From positions 1,178,001 to 1,242,000 of the forward strand of contig NZ_CP090978.1 in NCBI RefSeq assembly GCF_021513275.1: a stretch of 64,000 nucleotides of DNA. The letters are read 5' to 3'. The stretch comes from Paenibacillus hexagrammi (GTDB lineage Bacteria > Bacillota > Bacilli > Paenibacillales > NBRC-103111). A model generated the notes under the pieces. The model saw only the letters and a list, made by a program, of their open reading frames with translations, was not told the DNA's origin and made no database searches. A program made the position numbers and the translations under genes. Shown piece by piece: positions 27,434 to 36,187 of the stretch (position 1 is the first letter of the stretch; every line of letters starts with the position of its first letter).

Positions 27434-27979
27434 GTGGCTAAAGTTATCATTTGGGGAATGTTTATCATTCCATGGTTGTCATTACTGCTAATGAACAAAT
27501 CACTACTAAAGAATTATATACCAGTCGCATTATTAGCAACTGTACTTAACACAATTGTGTATCAACTAGCATGGACGTATGGATGGTGGCACTATAAAGT
27601 GACCTTATTTTCTTGGGATCAAGTAGCGCAAATTCATACGGTCTACGGCATTTTCCTAGTTGGAACCATATGGATTTTCAGATTTACTTTTAATAAATTT
27701 TGGGTTTACCTATTAGTAAATGTAGGAGTTGACAGTGTGTATGCATTTGGATTCAGACTTTTGTGGAAAAAACTAGGTATCACAAGCGGCGGGAACTTAC
27801 CTCCAATGGGGAGTTTATCCATTATGACGGTAATGGCCCTTTTTTTATATGTGTATCAAATCTGGCAGCAAACTGCTTTCCGTCAGGAACCGGAAAACAT
27901 ACCTTCCAAACAAAGTGGAAAATTACTCTGGGTTAGCAGCTCATTTATAAATCGTGTGCGGAGAGAAAAAGCGAAATAA
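27434..27979 (+). CDS. CBO0543-family integral membrane protein
   Basis: A 181-residue protein with five hydrophobic segments and the family-type motif YGWWHYKVTLFSWDQVA. Function unknown; the family is common in endospore formers. The start is GTG after a run of seven G that serves as ribosome-binding site. A terminator lies 23 bases after the stop, so the gene is monocistronic. Confidence 0.7.
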   Translation: MAKVIIWGMFIIPWLSLLLMNKSLLKNYIPVALLATVLNTIVYQLAWTYGWWHYKVTLFSWDQVAQIHTVYGIFLVGTIWIFRFTFNKFWVYLLVNVGVDSVYAFGFRLLWKKLGITSGGNLPPMGSLSIMTVMALFLYVYQIWQQTAFRQEPENIPSKQSGKLLWVSSSFINRVRREKAK

Positions 27980-28001
27980 ATAGATAGGCGGTATTCAATA
28001 T

Positions 28002-28039
28002 GCAGCGATTCTGTCCAAGAACAGGGAGCTGCTTTTTTT
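28002..28039 (+). terminator. Rho-independent terminator
   Basis: GCAGC/GCTGC and CTGT/ACAG pair around CCAAGA, followed by seven T. Confidence 0.75.
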
Positions 28040-28126
28040 CGGAGCTTGCCGGTACAGACGCCCAATGGCGGTCAACCTTATTACAAAAATGTAGGATTGG
28101 AAACAGTCCTAAGGAGAAAAAAATGT

Positions 28127-28166
28127 TTGACATTCGATTTTAATTGTGTCATATTGATAATATCAA
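28127..28166 (+). promoter_or_regulatory. Promoter with overlapping palindromic operator, NAD cluster 1
   Basis: TTGACA at 28127-28132 and CATATT at 28150-28155 have a 17-base spacer. The perfect palindrome TTGATAATATCAA at 28154-28166 overlaps the -10 box and start point, an ideal repressor position. A near-identical element lies before the second NAD cluster at 46299. Confidence 0.6.
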
Positions 28167-28198
28167 ATTGAAAATATGAATAATGCAGGTGAAGTACA

Positions 28199-28969
28199 GT
28201 GAATCAGCCTACGAATCAAACCAACTACGATTCCCGTAGCTATCGAACTCCAGATGGGGCCCCTGCGGATATCGTTATTTTTACCATCACGACATCAGAT
28301 AAGAACACAGTCAAGAAGTCGCTTCCCCATCGAGAATTGCAAGTTCTGCTAATTGAGCGAAAGCAGTGGCCGTTTCAAGGGCAGTGGGCGCTGCCGGGGG
28401 GATTTTCCAAGGAAACGGAGACAATTCATGAAAGCGCCAGGCGTGAGCTTGAAGAAGAAACCGGCGTTGCCGATGTGCATATTGAGTATTTTAATGTGTA
28501 CAGCACACCAGGTCGGGACCCAAGAGGCTGGATTATCTCCCATGCCTACCTAGCGCTTGTGAACGAAAAGCTGCTTGATAAGCGCAAGGCGGCAGATGAT
28601 GCAGCGGATGTTCGTTTGTTTCCGGTCAAGACAGCTCTTTCTATGGATTTGGCTTTTGATCATCGAATGATCTTGCAGGATGCTCTGTATCGAATCCAGC
28701 AGAAGATGCTTACCACAACCATTGCTAGGGAATTTTTGCCCGAGGAGTTTACGATCAGTGAGCTGTATCAGGTTCTTCAAACGGTCGTGCCGGAATTCGA
28801 AGAGAAGAATTTCATTCGCAAGATTACTTCAACCCAGAGCAGAGAAGGGCTTATCGAAGAAGTGCGCGGCAGCAGCGGCGAGCTGCTAGCCTCGAACCGC
28901 TACTCACAGCGTGCTGCACAGTTGTATCGTTTTACCGGTTATGAGCCCCGGCTATCCATATATAGCTAG
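28199..28969 (+). CDS. Nudix-winged-helix protein, probable NrtR-type NAD regulator
   Basis: A 256-residue cytoplasmic protein. Residues about 25-160 form a Nudix domain with a largely intact Nudix box (GGFSKETET then RELEEETGV); residues about 165-256 form a winged helix (EEFTISELYQVLQTV). This is the architecture of NrtR, which represses NAD biosynthesis genes and responds to ADP-ribose. It heads an operon with a nicotinamidase and pncB, and a palindrome overlaps its own promoter, which fits autoregulation. The intact Nudix box means hydrolase activity on ADP-ribose remains possible. The start is GTG. Confidence 0.82.
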   Translation: MNQPTNQTNYDSRSYRTPDGAPADIVIFTITTSDKNTVKKSLPHRELQVLLIERKQWPFQGQWALPGGFSKETETIHESARRELEEETGVADVHIEYFNVYSTPGRDPRGWIISHAYLALVNEKLLDKRKAADDAADVRLFPVKTALSMDLAFDHRMILQDALYRIQQKMLTTTIAREFLPEEFTISELYQVLQTVVPEFEEKNFIRKITSTQSREGLIEEVRGSSGELLASNRYSQRAAQLYRFTGYEPRLSIYS

Positions 28970-28997
28970 GGACAAATTTCAGAGGAGCTGATGATGG

Positions 28998-29558
28998 ATG
29001 AAAGCACTTGTTGTCATTGACTATACGGTGGATTTTGTTACAGGTAAACTTCCTTGTGGAGATCCTGCCATTGCAATTGAACAGCGAATCGTCGAGTTAA
29101 CCGAGCAGTTTATCAGACAAGGCGATTTTGTCGTCATGGCTGTTGATTTACATGATGATATGGATTCGTATCACCCGGAACACAAGCTCTTTCCACCGCA
29201 CAATATTAGAGGGACGGAAGGACGTCATCTATATGGAGAGCTACAATACGCCTATCAAGAGAATGCAGAGCACATATATTGGATGGATAAAACAAGATAC
29301 AGCGCATTTTGCGGAACGGATATGGAGCTGCAGTTCAGGGCTCGAGGTATAACAGAGGTTCATCTTATTGGTGTGTGCACAGATATATGCGTGCTGCATA
29401 CAGCTGTGGATGCGTATAACAAGGGATTCAGTATTGTCATTCACGAAGATGCGGTGGCCTCCTTTAACGGGCAGGGGCATGACTGGGCATTGGGACATTT
29501 TCAACATGTGCTGGGAGCTCGTGTTATTACTAAAGATGGAGCGGAGGGAACGGAATGA
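28998..29558 (+). CDS. pncA: Nicotinamidase-like cysteine hydrolase
   Basis: A 186-residue isochorismatase-fold enzyme. The triad D8, K98 (MDKTRYSAF) and C127 (GVCTDICV) is present, and D50/H52 are probable metal ligands. It should deaminate nicotinamide to nicotinate, the first step of NAD salvage; the pncB gene directly downstream supports this over an isochorismatase role. Its stop overlaps the pncB start by 4 bases. Confidence 0.87.
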   Translation: MKALVVIDYTVDFVTGKLPCGDPAIAIEQRIVELTEQFIRQGDFVVMAVDLHDDMDSYHPEHKLFPPHNIRGTEGRHLYGELQYAYQENAEHIYWMDKTRYSAFCGTDMELQFRARGITEVHLIGVCTDICVLHTAVDAYNKGFSIVIHEDAVASFNGQGHDWALGHFQHVLGARVITKDGAEGTE

Positions 29559-30997
29559 GCTATGACAATCTAACGCTTCATACGGATAAATATCAGATCA
29601 ATATGATGTATGCCCATTGGATTCAGGGCTCGCTGAATGAGAAGGCAGTGTTTGAGGTGTACTTCCGCAAGCTGCCCTTCGGCAACGGATATGCGGTTTT
29701 CGCAGGCTTGGAACGAATCGTACAATACATCCAAAGCTTATCGTTCGGTGAAGAAGAAATTGCTTACTTGCAATCTCAGGAGGAAAATTATAAAGAAGAG
29801 TTTCTCGAAGAGCTTAGAAAATTCCAGTTCACAGGAAATTTGAACGCGGTACAGGAAGGTACACTTGTATTTCCTAACGAGCCATTGATTCGTGTAGAAG
29901 CGAGAATATTCGAAGCGCAGCTGATTGAAACGGCCGTACTGAATTTTATGAACTATCAGACTCTCATAGCGACGAAAGCTTCCCGTATCAAGCAAGTGGC
30001 GCCTCATGATATTTTGCTGGAGTTCGGTACTAGACGTGCGCAAGAAGCGGATGCCGCAATCTGGGGAGCAAGGGCTGCATATTTAGCAGGGTTCCATGCT
30101 ACCTCCAATATGAGGGCCGGCATGCTGTTCGGCATACCTGCCAAAGGTACGCACGCGCATGCTTGGGTTCAGGCTCATGACTCGGAAGAAGAGGCTTTCC
30201 GTAAATATGCGGAGTCGCTGCCGGATCAAGTTACGCTGCTCGTGGATACGTACGATACGCTAAAAAGCGGAGTTCCTAATGCGATCCGAATTGCTCGACA
30301 TTTGGAGAGTATGGGAAAACGTATGAACGGGATTCGCCTTGACAGCGGCGACTTGGCCTATTTGTCGCAGCAAGCCCGAAAGATGCTGGATGAAGCGGGA
30401 TTTCCGTATGTGCAGATCGTGGCATCGAATGACTTGGATGAGAACATTATTTTCAACCTGAAAGGTCAAGAAGCGCGCATCGATGTGTGGGGGGTGGGGA
30501 CGCAGTTGATTACCGCGGCGGACCAACCCGCGCTCGGCGGAGTATACAAGCTCGTAGCCCGGGAAAAAGACGGAGAGTATGCGCCGGTCATTAAAATATC
30601 AGGCAATCCCGAGAAAGTATCAAATCCCGGCTTCAAGCATGTGTACCGGATCATTAACCGCCAAACGGGTAAAGCGGAAGCGGACTATCTGGCTCTGCAG
30701 CATGAGCAGGACATTATCAATGGTACGAAGATCAAGCTGTTTGATCCGATTCATCCTTATATTCATAAATTTATTGATAATTATGATGCGGTGCCGCTGC
30801 TGCAGCCGATTTTCGAAGACGGAAGGCTCGTATATGAGCTCCCGGCGCTAAAGCAAATCCGCGAATATCACGAGAACCAGAAGAAGCTGTTCTGGCCGCA
30901 ATATTTGCGCAAATTAAATCCGGAAATGTATCGGGTCAATCTCAGCTCGGCAGCATGGCAGCTGAAGATGGATTTGATTCACGAACATCAAATGTGA
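29555..30997 (+). CDS. pncB: Nicotinate phosphoribosyltransferase
   Basis: A 480-residue enzyme that converts nicotinate and PRPP to nicotinate mononucleotide. Hallmarks are the N-terminal TDKYQINM, FGTRRAQEADAA, the PRPP-site GIRLDSGDLAYLS and VWGVGTQLI. It is translationally coupled to the nicotinamidase. A terminator follows. Together with the Nudix protein it forms NAD salvage cluster 1. Confidence 0.94.
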   Translation: MSYDNLTLHTDKYQINMMYAHWIQGSLNEKAVFEVYFRKLPFGNGYAVFAGLERIVQYIQSLSFGEEEIAYLQSQEENYKEEFLEELRKFQFTGNLNAVQEGTLVFPNEPLIRVEARIFEAQLIETAVLNFMNYQTLIATKASRIKQVAPHDILLEFGTRRAQEADAAIWGARAAYLAGFHATSNMRAGMLFGIPAKGTHAHAWVQAHDSEEEAFRKYAESLPDQVTLLVDTYDTLKSGVPNAIRIARHLESMGKRMNGIRLDSGDLAYLSQQARKMLDEAGFPYVQIVASNDLDENIIFNLKGQEARIDVWGVGTQLITAADQPALGGVYKLVAREKDGEYAPVIKISGNPEKVSNPGFKHVYRIINRQTGKAEADYLALQHEQDIINGTKIKLFDPIHPYIHKFIDNYDAVPLLQPIFEDGRLVYELPALKQIREYHENQKKLFWPQYLRKLNPEMYRVNLSSAAWQLKMDLIHEHQM

Positions 30998-31001
30998 GGG
31001 G

Positions 31002-31036
31002 AAAGAGGCCGATTGAATGATCAGTCGGCCTCTTTT
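31002..31036. terminator. Bidirectional terminator
   Basis: AAAGAGGCCGA and TCGGCCTCTTT form an 11-bp stem between convergent pncB and the SLH gene. Confidence 0.85.
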
Positions 31037-31044
31037 AAAGGCTG

Positions 31045-32235
31045 CTACTCCGCATTGGCGGAAGTGCTGTCTTCGCTGCCTATCAGGCGGTCCAGAAGCG
31101 TCGCGATTTCAGCGCGGGAGATTGTCTTCTGAGGTGCGAAGTTTCCTTGATCGTCACCTTGAATCCAGCCTGCTTGTACAGCGGTCGCAACGTAAGGGCG
31201 AAGCTCGGCCGGAATGCTGTCTGCGTCTTTGAATTGCTCTGATAAGAGCTTATCGGCTGAATCCGCATCCAGTAAGCTTAAAGAGCTATCTTGCTTCAGC
31301 AGAACTTTGACTAAAGTGACCGCTACGTCCTCGCGCTTGGCTCCCTCAGCAGGCTGGAAGCTTCGTTTTCCGCTAGCGTCGGATTGAGAAGTAAAGAAGT
31401 CTTTGGAAGCTTCAATGGTTTCATAGGACCAACGATCATGTGGAACGTCTGTAAAGTCAGCACTGTCTGATCCGTTTGCACTTGTATTTGCATCGGAGCT
31501 GCTTTCCAGATGAAAGCTGCGAGTGATCATGGCAGCCAGCTCTTCTCTCGACACGGCATTATCAGGATTAAATTTATGATTGGAATCGCCTTGCAGAATT
31601 CCTTTGGCGACCAAATGTCGGATTGATGAGACGGCCCAGTGATTATGAATATCCGTCAAAGTATCACTTGAAGCATCATCAGCTGCTGCGTTGGAGCTTT
31701 CGGGATTCGTAGCGGTTGAATCAGGACGGTTACCAGGGGGCTGCTTCTTACCGCTGGAATCCGGTGCTCCGCCAATCCTATCGCCGAAGGCGTTATTCTC
31801 GATCTGCTGCTTCAACCGATCCGCCATACCCTCGAGCATCTGATCTGCTTGATCCTGCGTCATTGTGCCTGCAGTTACCTCGCTGTTCATCGATGCTGTT
31901 ATAGCTGCTGTCAGCTTCTCCAGGTATTCATCTTCCGTAAGTCCGTAACCTTCAGCGATTTGCACCAGAGTTTTTCCTTCTTGCAGCGTTTCCATGAGTT
32001 CGCTTTGTTCAATGCCGAATAAAGTGGCAGTTTCCTTGAACAGATCACCGCCATGGAATCCCATGCCACCGCCTGGACCGCGTCCCTGATCACCCTGCTT
32101 CATCGTATCCGCCTGTACATTGGATTGCGCGTTCGTCTCGGCTGCAAAAGCTTGATTATGTATGGTGTACGAGGAGCCTAAGACGAATGAGGCAAGGATG
32201 GCGCTTGTCAGAACTTGTTTACTTAGTCTTTTCAT
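31045..32235 (-). CDS. SLH-domain secreted cell-wall protein
   Basis: A protein of about 396 residues with a Sec signal peptide (KRLSKQVLTSAILASFVLG, cleavage near AFA-AE). A helical middle part (about 50-150) contains GYGLTEDEYLEKL and is followed by a Ser/Asp/Asn-rich linker and three SLH repeats: HNHWAVSSIRHLVAKGILQGD, PHDRWSYETIEASKDFFTSQ and LRPYVATAVQAGWIQGDDQG-type segments, which bind pyruvylated wall polymer. The start at 32235 is favoured by AAAGGCGG at a 9-base spacing. Function beyond anchoring is unknown. Confidence 0.85.
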   Translation of the reverse strand: MKRLSKQVLTSAILASFVLGSSYTIHNQAFAAETNAQSNVQADTMKQGDQGRGPGGGMGFHGGDLFKETATLFGIEQSELMETLQEGKTLVQIAEGYGLTEDEYLEKLTAAITASMNSEVTAGTMTQDQADQMLEGMADRLKQQIENNAFGDRIGGAPDSSGKKQPPGNRPDSTATNPESSNAAADDASSDTLTDIHNHWAVSSIRHLVAKGILQGDSNHKFNPDNAVSREELAAMITRSFHLESSSDANTSANGSDSADFTDVPHDRWSYETIEASKDFFTSQSDASGKRSFQPAEGAKREDVAVTLVKVLLKQDSSLSLLDADSADKLLSEQFKDADSIPAELRPYVATAVQAGWIQGDDQGNFAPQKTISRAEIATLLDRLIGSEDSTSANAE

Positions 32236-32442
32236 TTTCATATACCGCCTTTATGTATGTATTGGGTTTTGGTTCATGCGTATATCGTAAGCATGTTGGC
32301 TGAATATGGTCTGAGGATTTCCTGAATAATGGATGAGAGGAAGTTGAAAATTTCCTGAATGTAAGCTTCGAAAGAGTCCATGAGCAGATGCGACTTTTGA
32401 CGATCAAACGCAGCTTTTTGAGGGAGCAACAACTACCTACAA

Positions 32443-32475
32443 CAAAAAACGCCTTTATTTCCTAGGAAATAAGGC
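32443..32475 (-). terminator. Terminator of the phosphodiester glycosidase gene
   Basis: CGCCTT(T)ATTTCC and GGAAATAAGGCG form a long stem; on the minus strand it leads into GTTTTTTGTT. Confidence 0.85.
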
Positions 32476-32489
32476 GAATTGTCAACTAT

Positions 32490-33275
32490 CTAATTCAATA
32501 GAGTTATCATTTGAAACACTTCTCTATGGTCTCCGGGAAGAGCTGCATCCGCCAATTTAAGCTGAGAAGACCCGTCTCCATCCAAGAACAATCCGTCAAC
32601 CAGTTGTCCGTTCCCGACCTTTTCCTTAATGGCGTTGCGAAATTCATCCCCGGTACATGGAGTTGGCGCAACCACGAGATAGACTTGATTGCTCTTGTCG
32701 TAAACGATCCCCGAACGCATTCTCTTTTCGTCAATAACCGGCATTTCCTCAGAGACAGCTTGCTCGGCCCAATGTTCCTCATTTTGAAGTCCCATACTTA
32801 CCCCGCCTTGGGCCCAATAACGGGAACGGTCTTTCACTTGCAGCTCTTCAGCTTTCTCCACAACTTGAACCGAGAAGGCTTGAGCGGCTTCATCCCATAC
32901 GAGTGTCCCTCTTTTTCGATCTGTATTGAACCAGCCCGATCCATATTCACCCGGTTTGCCCTTTACGGGCTGGTCGCCCTCGACCGCTATGCTTAGCAGA
33001 TACCCTTGCCAGAAGAAACCTCCGTTAATGCCGCTGACATCCAGATCGGTAATATTACTCGCAATCGCTTTAAGTCCAATGTGCTCGGGAGTCGTGCGTA
33101 TCGTATGCAGTTCAACCTGATTGGAGGCGGTCTTTGTCTGGTATACGTAGGGAAGGGAATTCTTTTGATAAAAATGTGTTGCTAGAATGACTGTAAACAT
33201 ACAACTGGTGATCATAATGAAAGTTAGCAGAATAATTTGCTGCGGACGTACTTTTACAGTTTTAAAAATTTGCAT
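32490..33275 (-). CDS. Phosphodiester glycosidase (NAGPA-domain) family protein
   Basis: A 261-residue protein with one N-terminal membrane segment (about 13-33) and an extracellular NAGPA-type domain, marked by SGINGGFFWQGY, YWAQGGVSMG, SGIVYDKSN and FLDGDGSSQL. Family members hydrolyse sugar phosphodiesters, as in exopolysaccharide or teichoic-acid processing; the substrate here is unknown. AGGAG lies 7 bases before the ATG. Monocistronic. Confidence 0.85.
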   Translation of the reverse strand: MQIFKTVKVRPQQIILLTFIMITSCMFTVILATHFYQKNSLPYVYQTKTASNQVELHTIRTTPEHIGLKAIASNITDLDVSGINGGFFWQGYLLSIAVEGDQPVKGKPGEYGSGWFNTDRKRGTLVWDEAAQAFSVQVVEKAEELQVKDRSRYWAQGGVSMGLQNEEHWAEQAVSEEMPVIDEKRMRSGIVYDKSNQVYLVVAPTPCTGDEFRNAIKEKVGNGQLVDGLFLDGDGSSQLKLADAALPGDHREVFQMITLLN

Positions 33276-33439
33276 GGCTGCACTCCTATTCCGGTAAAAT
33301 CATGAATTGCTATGAGTCTATGAATCTATTGTAGAAAAAATAACTGCTAGATAATAGAAAATTTTTCCTTGCTAAAAGTTTCCAAACAATTTGGAGATAT
33401 ACTAGGGGACATAGACATGAATAGGGGGCTGGTTCCAGT

Positions 33440-33619
33440 ATGCACATGTTACTTGATCATCAAATTCAGGATTTGCTCGATCACTTACACGATGAGGAAG
33501 ATGAGCTTCTGAAGAGATTTGATTTTACTTTGGAGGGACGTCGGCTTTCAAAGGCTGAATCGCTTCAATTTATCCAGTTTATGAAAGAGCAGCTAAACAA
33601 GAAGGTTGGGTATAACTAA
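33440..33619 (+). CDS. Small hypothetical protein, 59 residues
   Basis: A complete small frame starting MHMLLDHQIQDLLDHLHDEE and rich in Leu, Asp, Glu and His. It is predicted to be an all-helical soluble protein. AGGGGG lies 11 bases before the ATG and a TATACT element is about 40 bases upstream. No family recognised. It lies divergent from the phosphodiester glycosidase. Confidence 0.5.
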   Translation: MHMLLDHQIQDLLDHLHDEEDELLKRFDFTLEGRRLSKAESLQFIQFMKEQLNKKVGYN

Positions 33620-33663
33620 TTTATCTTGTGAACCCCAATTGACACTATATAGGTATGGACACT

Positions 33664-33816
33664 ATGATGAATGTAAATGAATGGAAAGGGGCTGGAGATC
33701 ATGATGGTAATCCAATTTCAAGTATCGACAATCGCACAGGGGTGCTTATCATGGGTCCCGACCAGGCTAGGAACAATTCAAAGGACGGTATCTCCGCAAG
33801 GATGAAACGTTTCTGA
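33664..33816 (+). other. Possible short ORF upstream of the RNA-repair operon
   Basis: A frame of about 50 codons (MMNVNEWKGAGDHDG... to MKRF) ends just before the terminator-like hairpin at 33834. Its ribosome-binding site is weak. It could be a leader peptide or chance. The stretch 33620-33885 holds nothing else except the hairpin. Confidence 0.25.
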
Positions 33817-33833
33817 ATAATGTTACTTCTTAC

Positions 33834-33864
33834 AGCCATGGACGAAGCCCGTCCGTGGCTTTTA
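33834..33864 (+). terminator. Terminator or attenuator before rlaP
   Basis: AGCCATGGACG and CGTCCGTGGCT pair fully (one G-T) around a short loop, followed by TTTTATTGT. It sits 22 bases before the rlaP-like start, so it could work as an attenuator of the RNA-repair operon. Confidence 0.65.
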
Positions 33865-33885
33865 TTGTGTGAAGGAGGTACTGAC

Positions 33886-34668
33886 ATGAACGAATATAGA
33901 CAACAAATTCAGGAGCAACTGCATCGGATCGAGCGTGAGGAGCAGGTACGCATCCTCTTCGCCTGCGAATCAGGCAGCAGAGCTTGGGGCTTCCCTTCTA
34001 AGGACAGCGATTATGATGTGAGATTCCTTTATGTGAGGCCGGTTGATTGGTACTTATCTATTTTCGAAAAGAGAGATGTGATTGAATACCCGATCAGCGA
34101 TCAATTGGATATTAACGGATGGGATTTGAAGAAGGCACTCAATCTGTTCCGCAAATCGAATCCGCCGCTGCTTGAATGGCTGCAATCGCCGATTCATTAT
34201 CTGGAGAAATTCTCAGTCACTCAGAAGATCAGAGAGATGTCTCCACTAACATTTTCGCCAAAGTCCTGCGTCTATCACTACCTGCATATGGCCAAAGGAA
34301 ATTTTCGTGAGTATTTGCAGGGCGATCAGGTGAAAATCAAAAAATACTTTTATGTACTGCGTCCGATTCTGGCCTGTCAATGGGTCGAGACGAAAGGTAC
34401 GATGCCGCCTATGGAGTTTGAGGTTCTGGTAGACGAATTGCTGCCCGAATCGAAGCTGAAGCAGGAAGTATATTCATTGCTAGAGAGAAAGAAGTCTGGC
34501 ATTGAGCTGGACTACGAACCGAAAATTGTAGATCTGAATGAATACCTGGAGCGTCAGATTGCTTATTTTGAAGAAACCGCTAAACAAATCCCGGCCGCAG
34601 GAGAGAAGCAGGATGAAGCATTAGATGGCTTGTTCCGTGAGGCACTAAGGGAGGTTTGGGGGGAATAG
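33886..34668 (+). CDS. RlaP/YcgL-type nucleotidyltransferase of RNA repair
   Basis: A 260-residue DNA-polymerase-beta-fold nucleotidyltransferase of the PF10127 type. The catalytic motif G30-S31-RAWGF followed by D42-Y-D44 is intact, and a helical C-terminal part completes the family length. Comparative work has linked this family with RtcB in RNA-repair operons, and rtcB follows here by 16 bases. The likely role is nucleotide addition to cut RNA ends before ligation. GAAGGAGG lies 7-8 bases before ATG 33886. Confidence 0.83.
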   Translation: MNEYRQQIQEQLHRIEREEQVRILFACESGSRAWGFPSKDSDYDVRFLYVRPVDWYLSIFEKRDVIEYPISDQLDINGWDLKKALNLFRKSNPPLLEWLQSPIHYLEKFSVTQKIREMSPLTFSPKSCVYHYLHMAKGNFREYLQGDQVKIKKYFYVLRPILACQWVETKGTMPPMEFEVLVDELLPESKLKQEVYSLLERKKSGIELDYEPKIVDLNEYLERQIAYFEETAKQIPAAGEKQDEALDGLFREALREVWGE

Positions 34669-34684
34669 AGAGGAACAAGTTCGA

Positions 34685-36103
34685 ATGAATCAAGATTATT
34701 ATAGAGAAGTGCAGCTTCCTTCCGGGGTTGTGCACGTGTATGCAGGTCCGGAGCTATTCCAGTCTTTGGATTATAAAGTGTTTGAAATGGCTAATAACAA
34801 TTTGCAAATCCCGAATCAAGCTTATATGAGCTATACACCGGACGTTCATGTCGGAATAGGAACATGCATCGGAACGACAGCGGTGTGGAAGATGCAGAGT
34901 GGGTATGTATCTCCTTCGATTGTCGGCAGTGATATCGGATGCGGTATGAGAGTACACTTGACGAATTTGCACAAAGATGAATTGAGAGAGGTTAAGCTTC
35001 GCCGCAAGCTGGTAAAAGCGATCGAGAAATATGTGCCGGTGGAAGACCATGCACGTGGACATTTCTCCGATATTCGTTTGGAGCATGTCGTGACGAAAGG
35101 CTTGCATGGACTGCCGAAAAAATATGTGCCTGACGGGTATAGTCCCCGTAAGGCTACCTCCCTGACTCACGTCGAACGAAGCAGGTTTCATCTGGATGAG
35201 GACGCTTTGAATCTGTTCCCCGAACGGGTGTGGCACCGCGCGCATCGACAGTTGGGTACGCTTGGCAACGGGAACCACTTCGCTGAGATTCAATATGTAG
35301 AGATTGCGGAGGATCAGCGAAGCCTTGCAGAGGAATGGGGCCTCTTCGACGGTCAGGTAATCATCATGATCCACTCCGGATCACGCGCTTGGGGTGGTTC
35401 GGTGAGCCAGTACTGTACCAGCAACATGGTAAAAATGATGCACGCAGCTGGGCTAGGCACCGCTGACCCCAGACTGGCATTCGCACCCTTGGAGCATCCC
35501 GTTGCACAGTCTTATGTGAATTTGATGTACTCCGCTTTGAACTATGCCGTAGTGAACCGGCATTTGATAGCTTATGCGATTCGGGAAGCCTGCAGAGATG
35601 TATTTGGCTCTAAATTTGAAATGAAAACACTCTATGACCTCATGCACAACTATGCTTGTGAGGAGGAGCACGAGGGAGAGGCATTTTTTGTTCACCGCAA
35701 AGGAGCAACAAGAGCGCTGCCGGCAGGGCACACAGATAATCCTGACCCGTTCTTGTCTACAGGACATCCTGCGCTCATTCCAGGATCCATGGGAACCTCT
35801 TCGTACATCATGGTAGGTGCTGACGAAGGGAAGAACAACTTCTATTCCATTTGTCATGGTGCAGGGCGCATCCGTTCTCGCAGCGCTACTAAGCGGCTAG
35901 TCACATTGAAAGAGTTCTCTAGCGTACTTAGAGTCGGCGAAGACGATGAAATTGTCGTGAACCAGAAGTCCCTGGAAAGCATGATTGATGAATCGCCTCA
36001 AGCCTATAAGGATGTAGACCAAATCATTGAAAGTGTCGTTGGTGCAGGTCTTGCCCGCGTTGTAGCCAAATGCAAACCTATGGCGGCTGTAAAAGGGATC
36101 TAG
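34685..36103 (+). CDS. rtcB: RNA-splicing ligase RtcB family protein
   Basis: A 472-residue ligase that joins 2',3'-cyclic-phosphate or 3'-phosphate RNA ends to 5'-OH ends with GTP and Mn. Motifs: SDIGCGMR (metal ligands), LGTLGNGNHFAEIQ, MIHSGSRAWG, HRKGATRALPAGH and IPGSMGTSSYIM. No intein is present. It is cotranscribed with the RlaP-like gene. No archease gene is adjacent. Confidence 0.93.
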   Translation: MNQDYYREVQLPSGVVHVYAGPELFQSLDYKVFEMANNNLQIPNQAYMSYTPDVHVGIGTCIGTTAVWKMQSGYVSPSIVGSDIGCGMRVHLTNLHKDELREVKLRRKLVKAIEKYVPVEDHARGHFSDIRLEHVVTKGLHGLPKKYVPDGYSPRKATSLTHVERSRFHLDEDALNLFPERVWHRAHRQLGTLGNGNHFAEIQYVEIAEDQRSLAEEWGLFDGQVIIMIHSGSRAWGGSVSQYCTSNMVKMMHAAGLGTADPRLAFAPLEHPVAQSYVNLMYSALNYAVVNRHLIAYAIREACRDVFGSKFEMKTLYDLMHNYACEEEHEGEAFFVHRKGATRALPAGHTDNPDPFLSTGHPALIPGSMGTSSYIMVGADEGKNNFYSICHGAGRIRSRSATKRLVTLKEFSSVLRVGEDDEIVVNQKSLESMIDESPQAYKDVDQIIESVVGAGLARVVAKCKPMAAVKGI

Positions 36104-36122
36104 TGAGCACCCAGATAGAAAT

Positions 36123-36154
36123 GGTCAGGCAGGAGTTATTCTTGCCTGACCTTT
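36123..36154. terminator. Bidirectional terminator
   Basis: GGTCAGGCA and TGCCTGACC form a 9-bp stem between convergent rtcB and the ThiF-like gene. Confidence 0.75.
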
Positions 36155-36187
36155 GATTTATTGCCGGTGAAGCTAATCCGCTCTTAT

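Noticed and set aside
32490..33275. Phosphodiester glycosidase and SLH gene as one operon
   Set aside because: A strong terminator at 32443-32475 and about 200 bases of non-coding sequence separate them.
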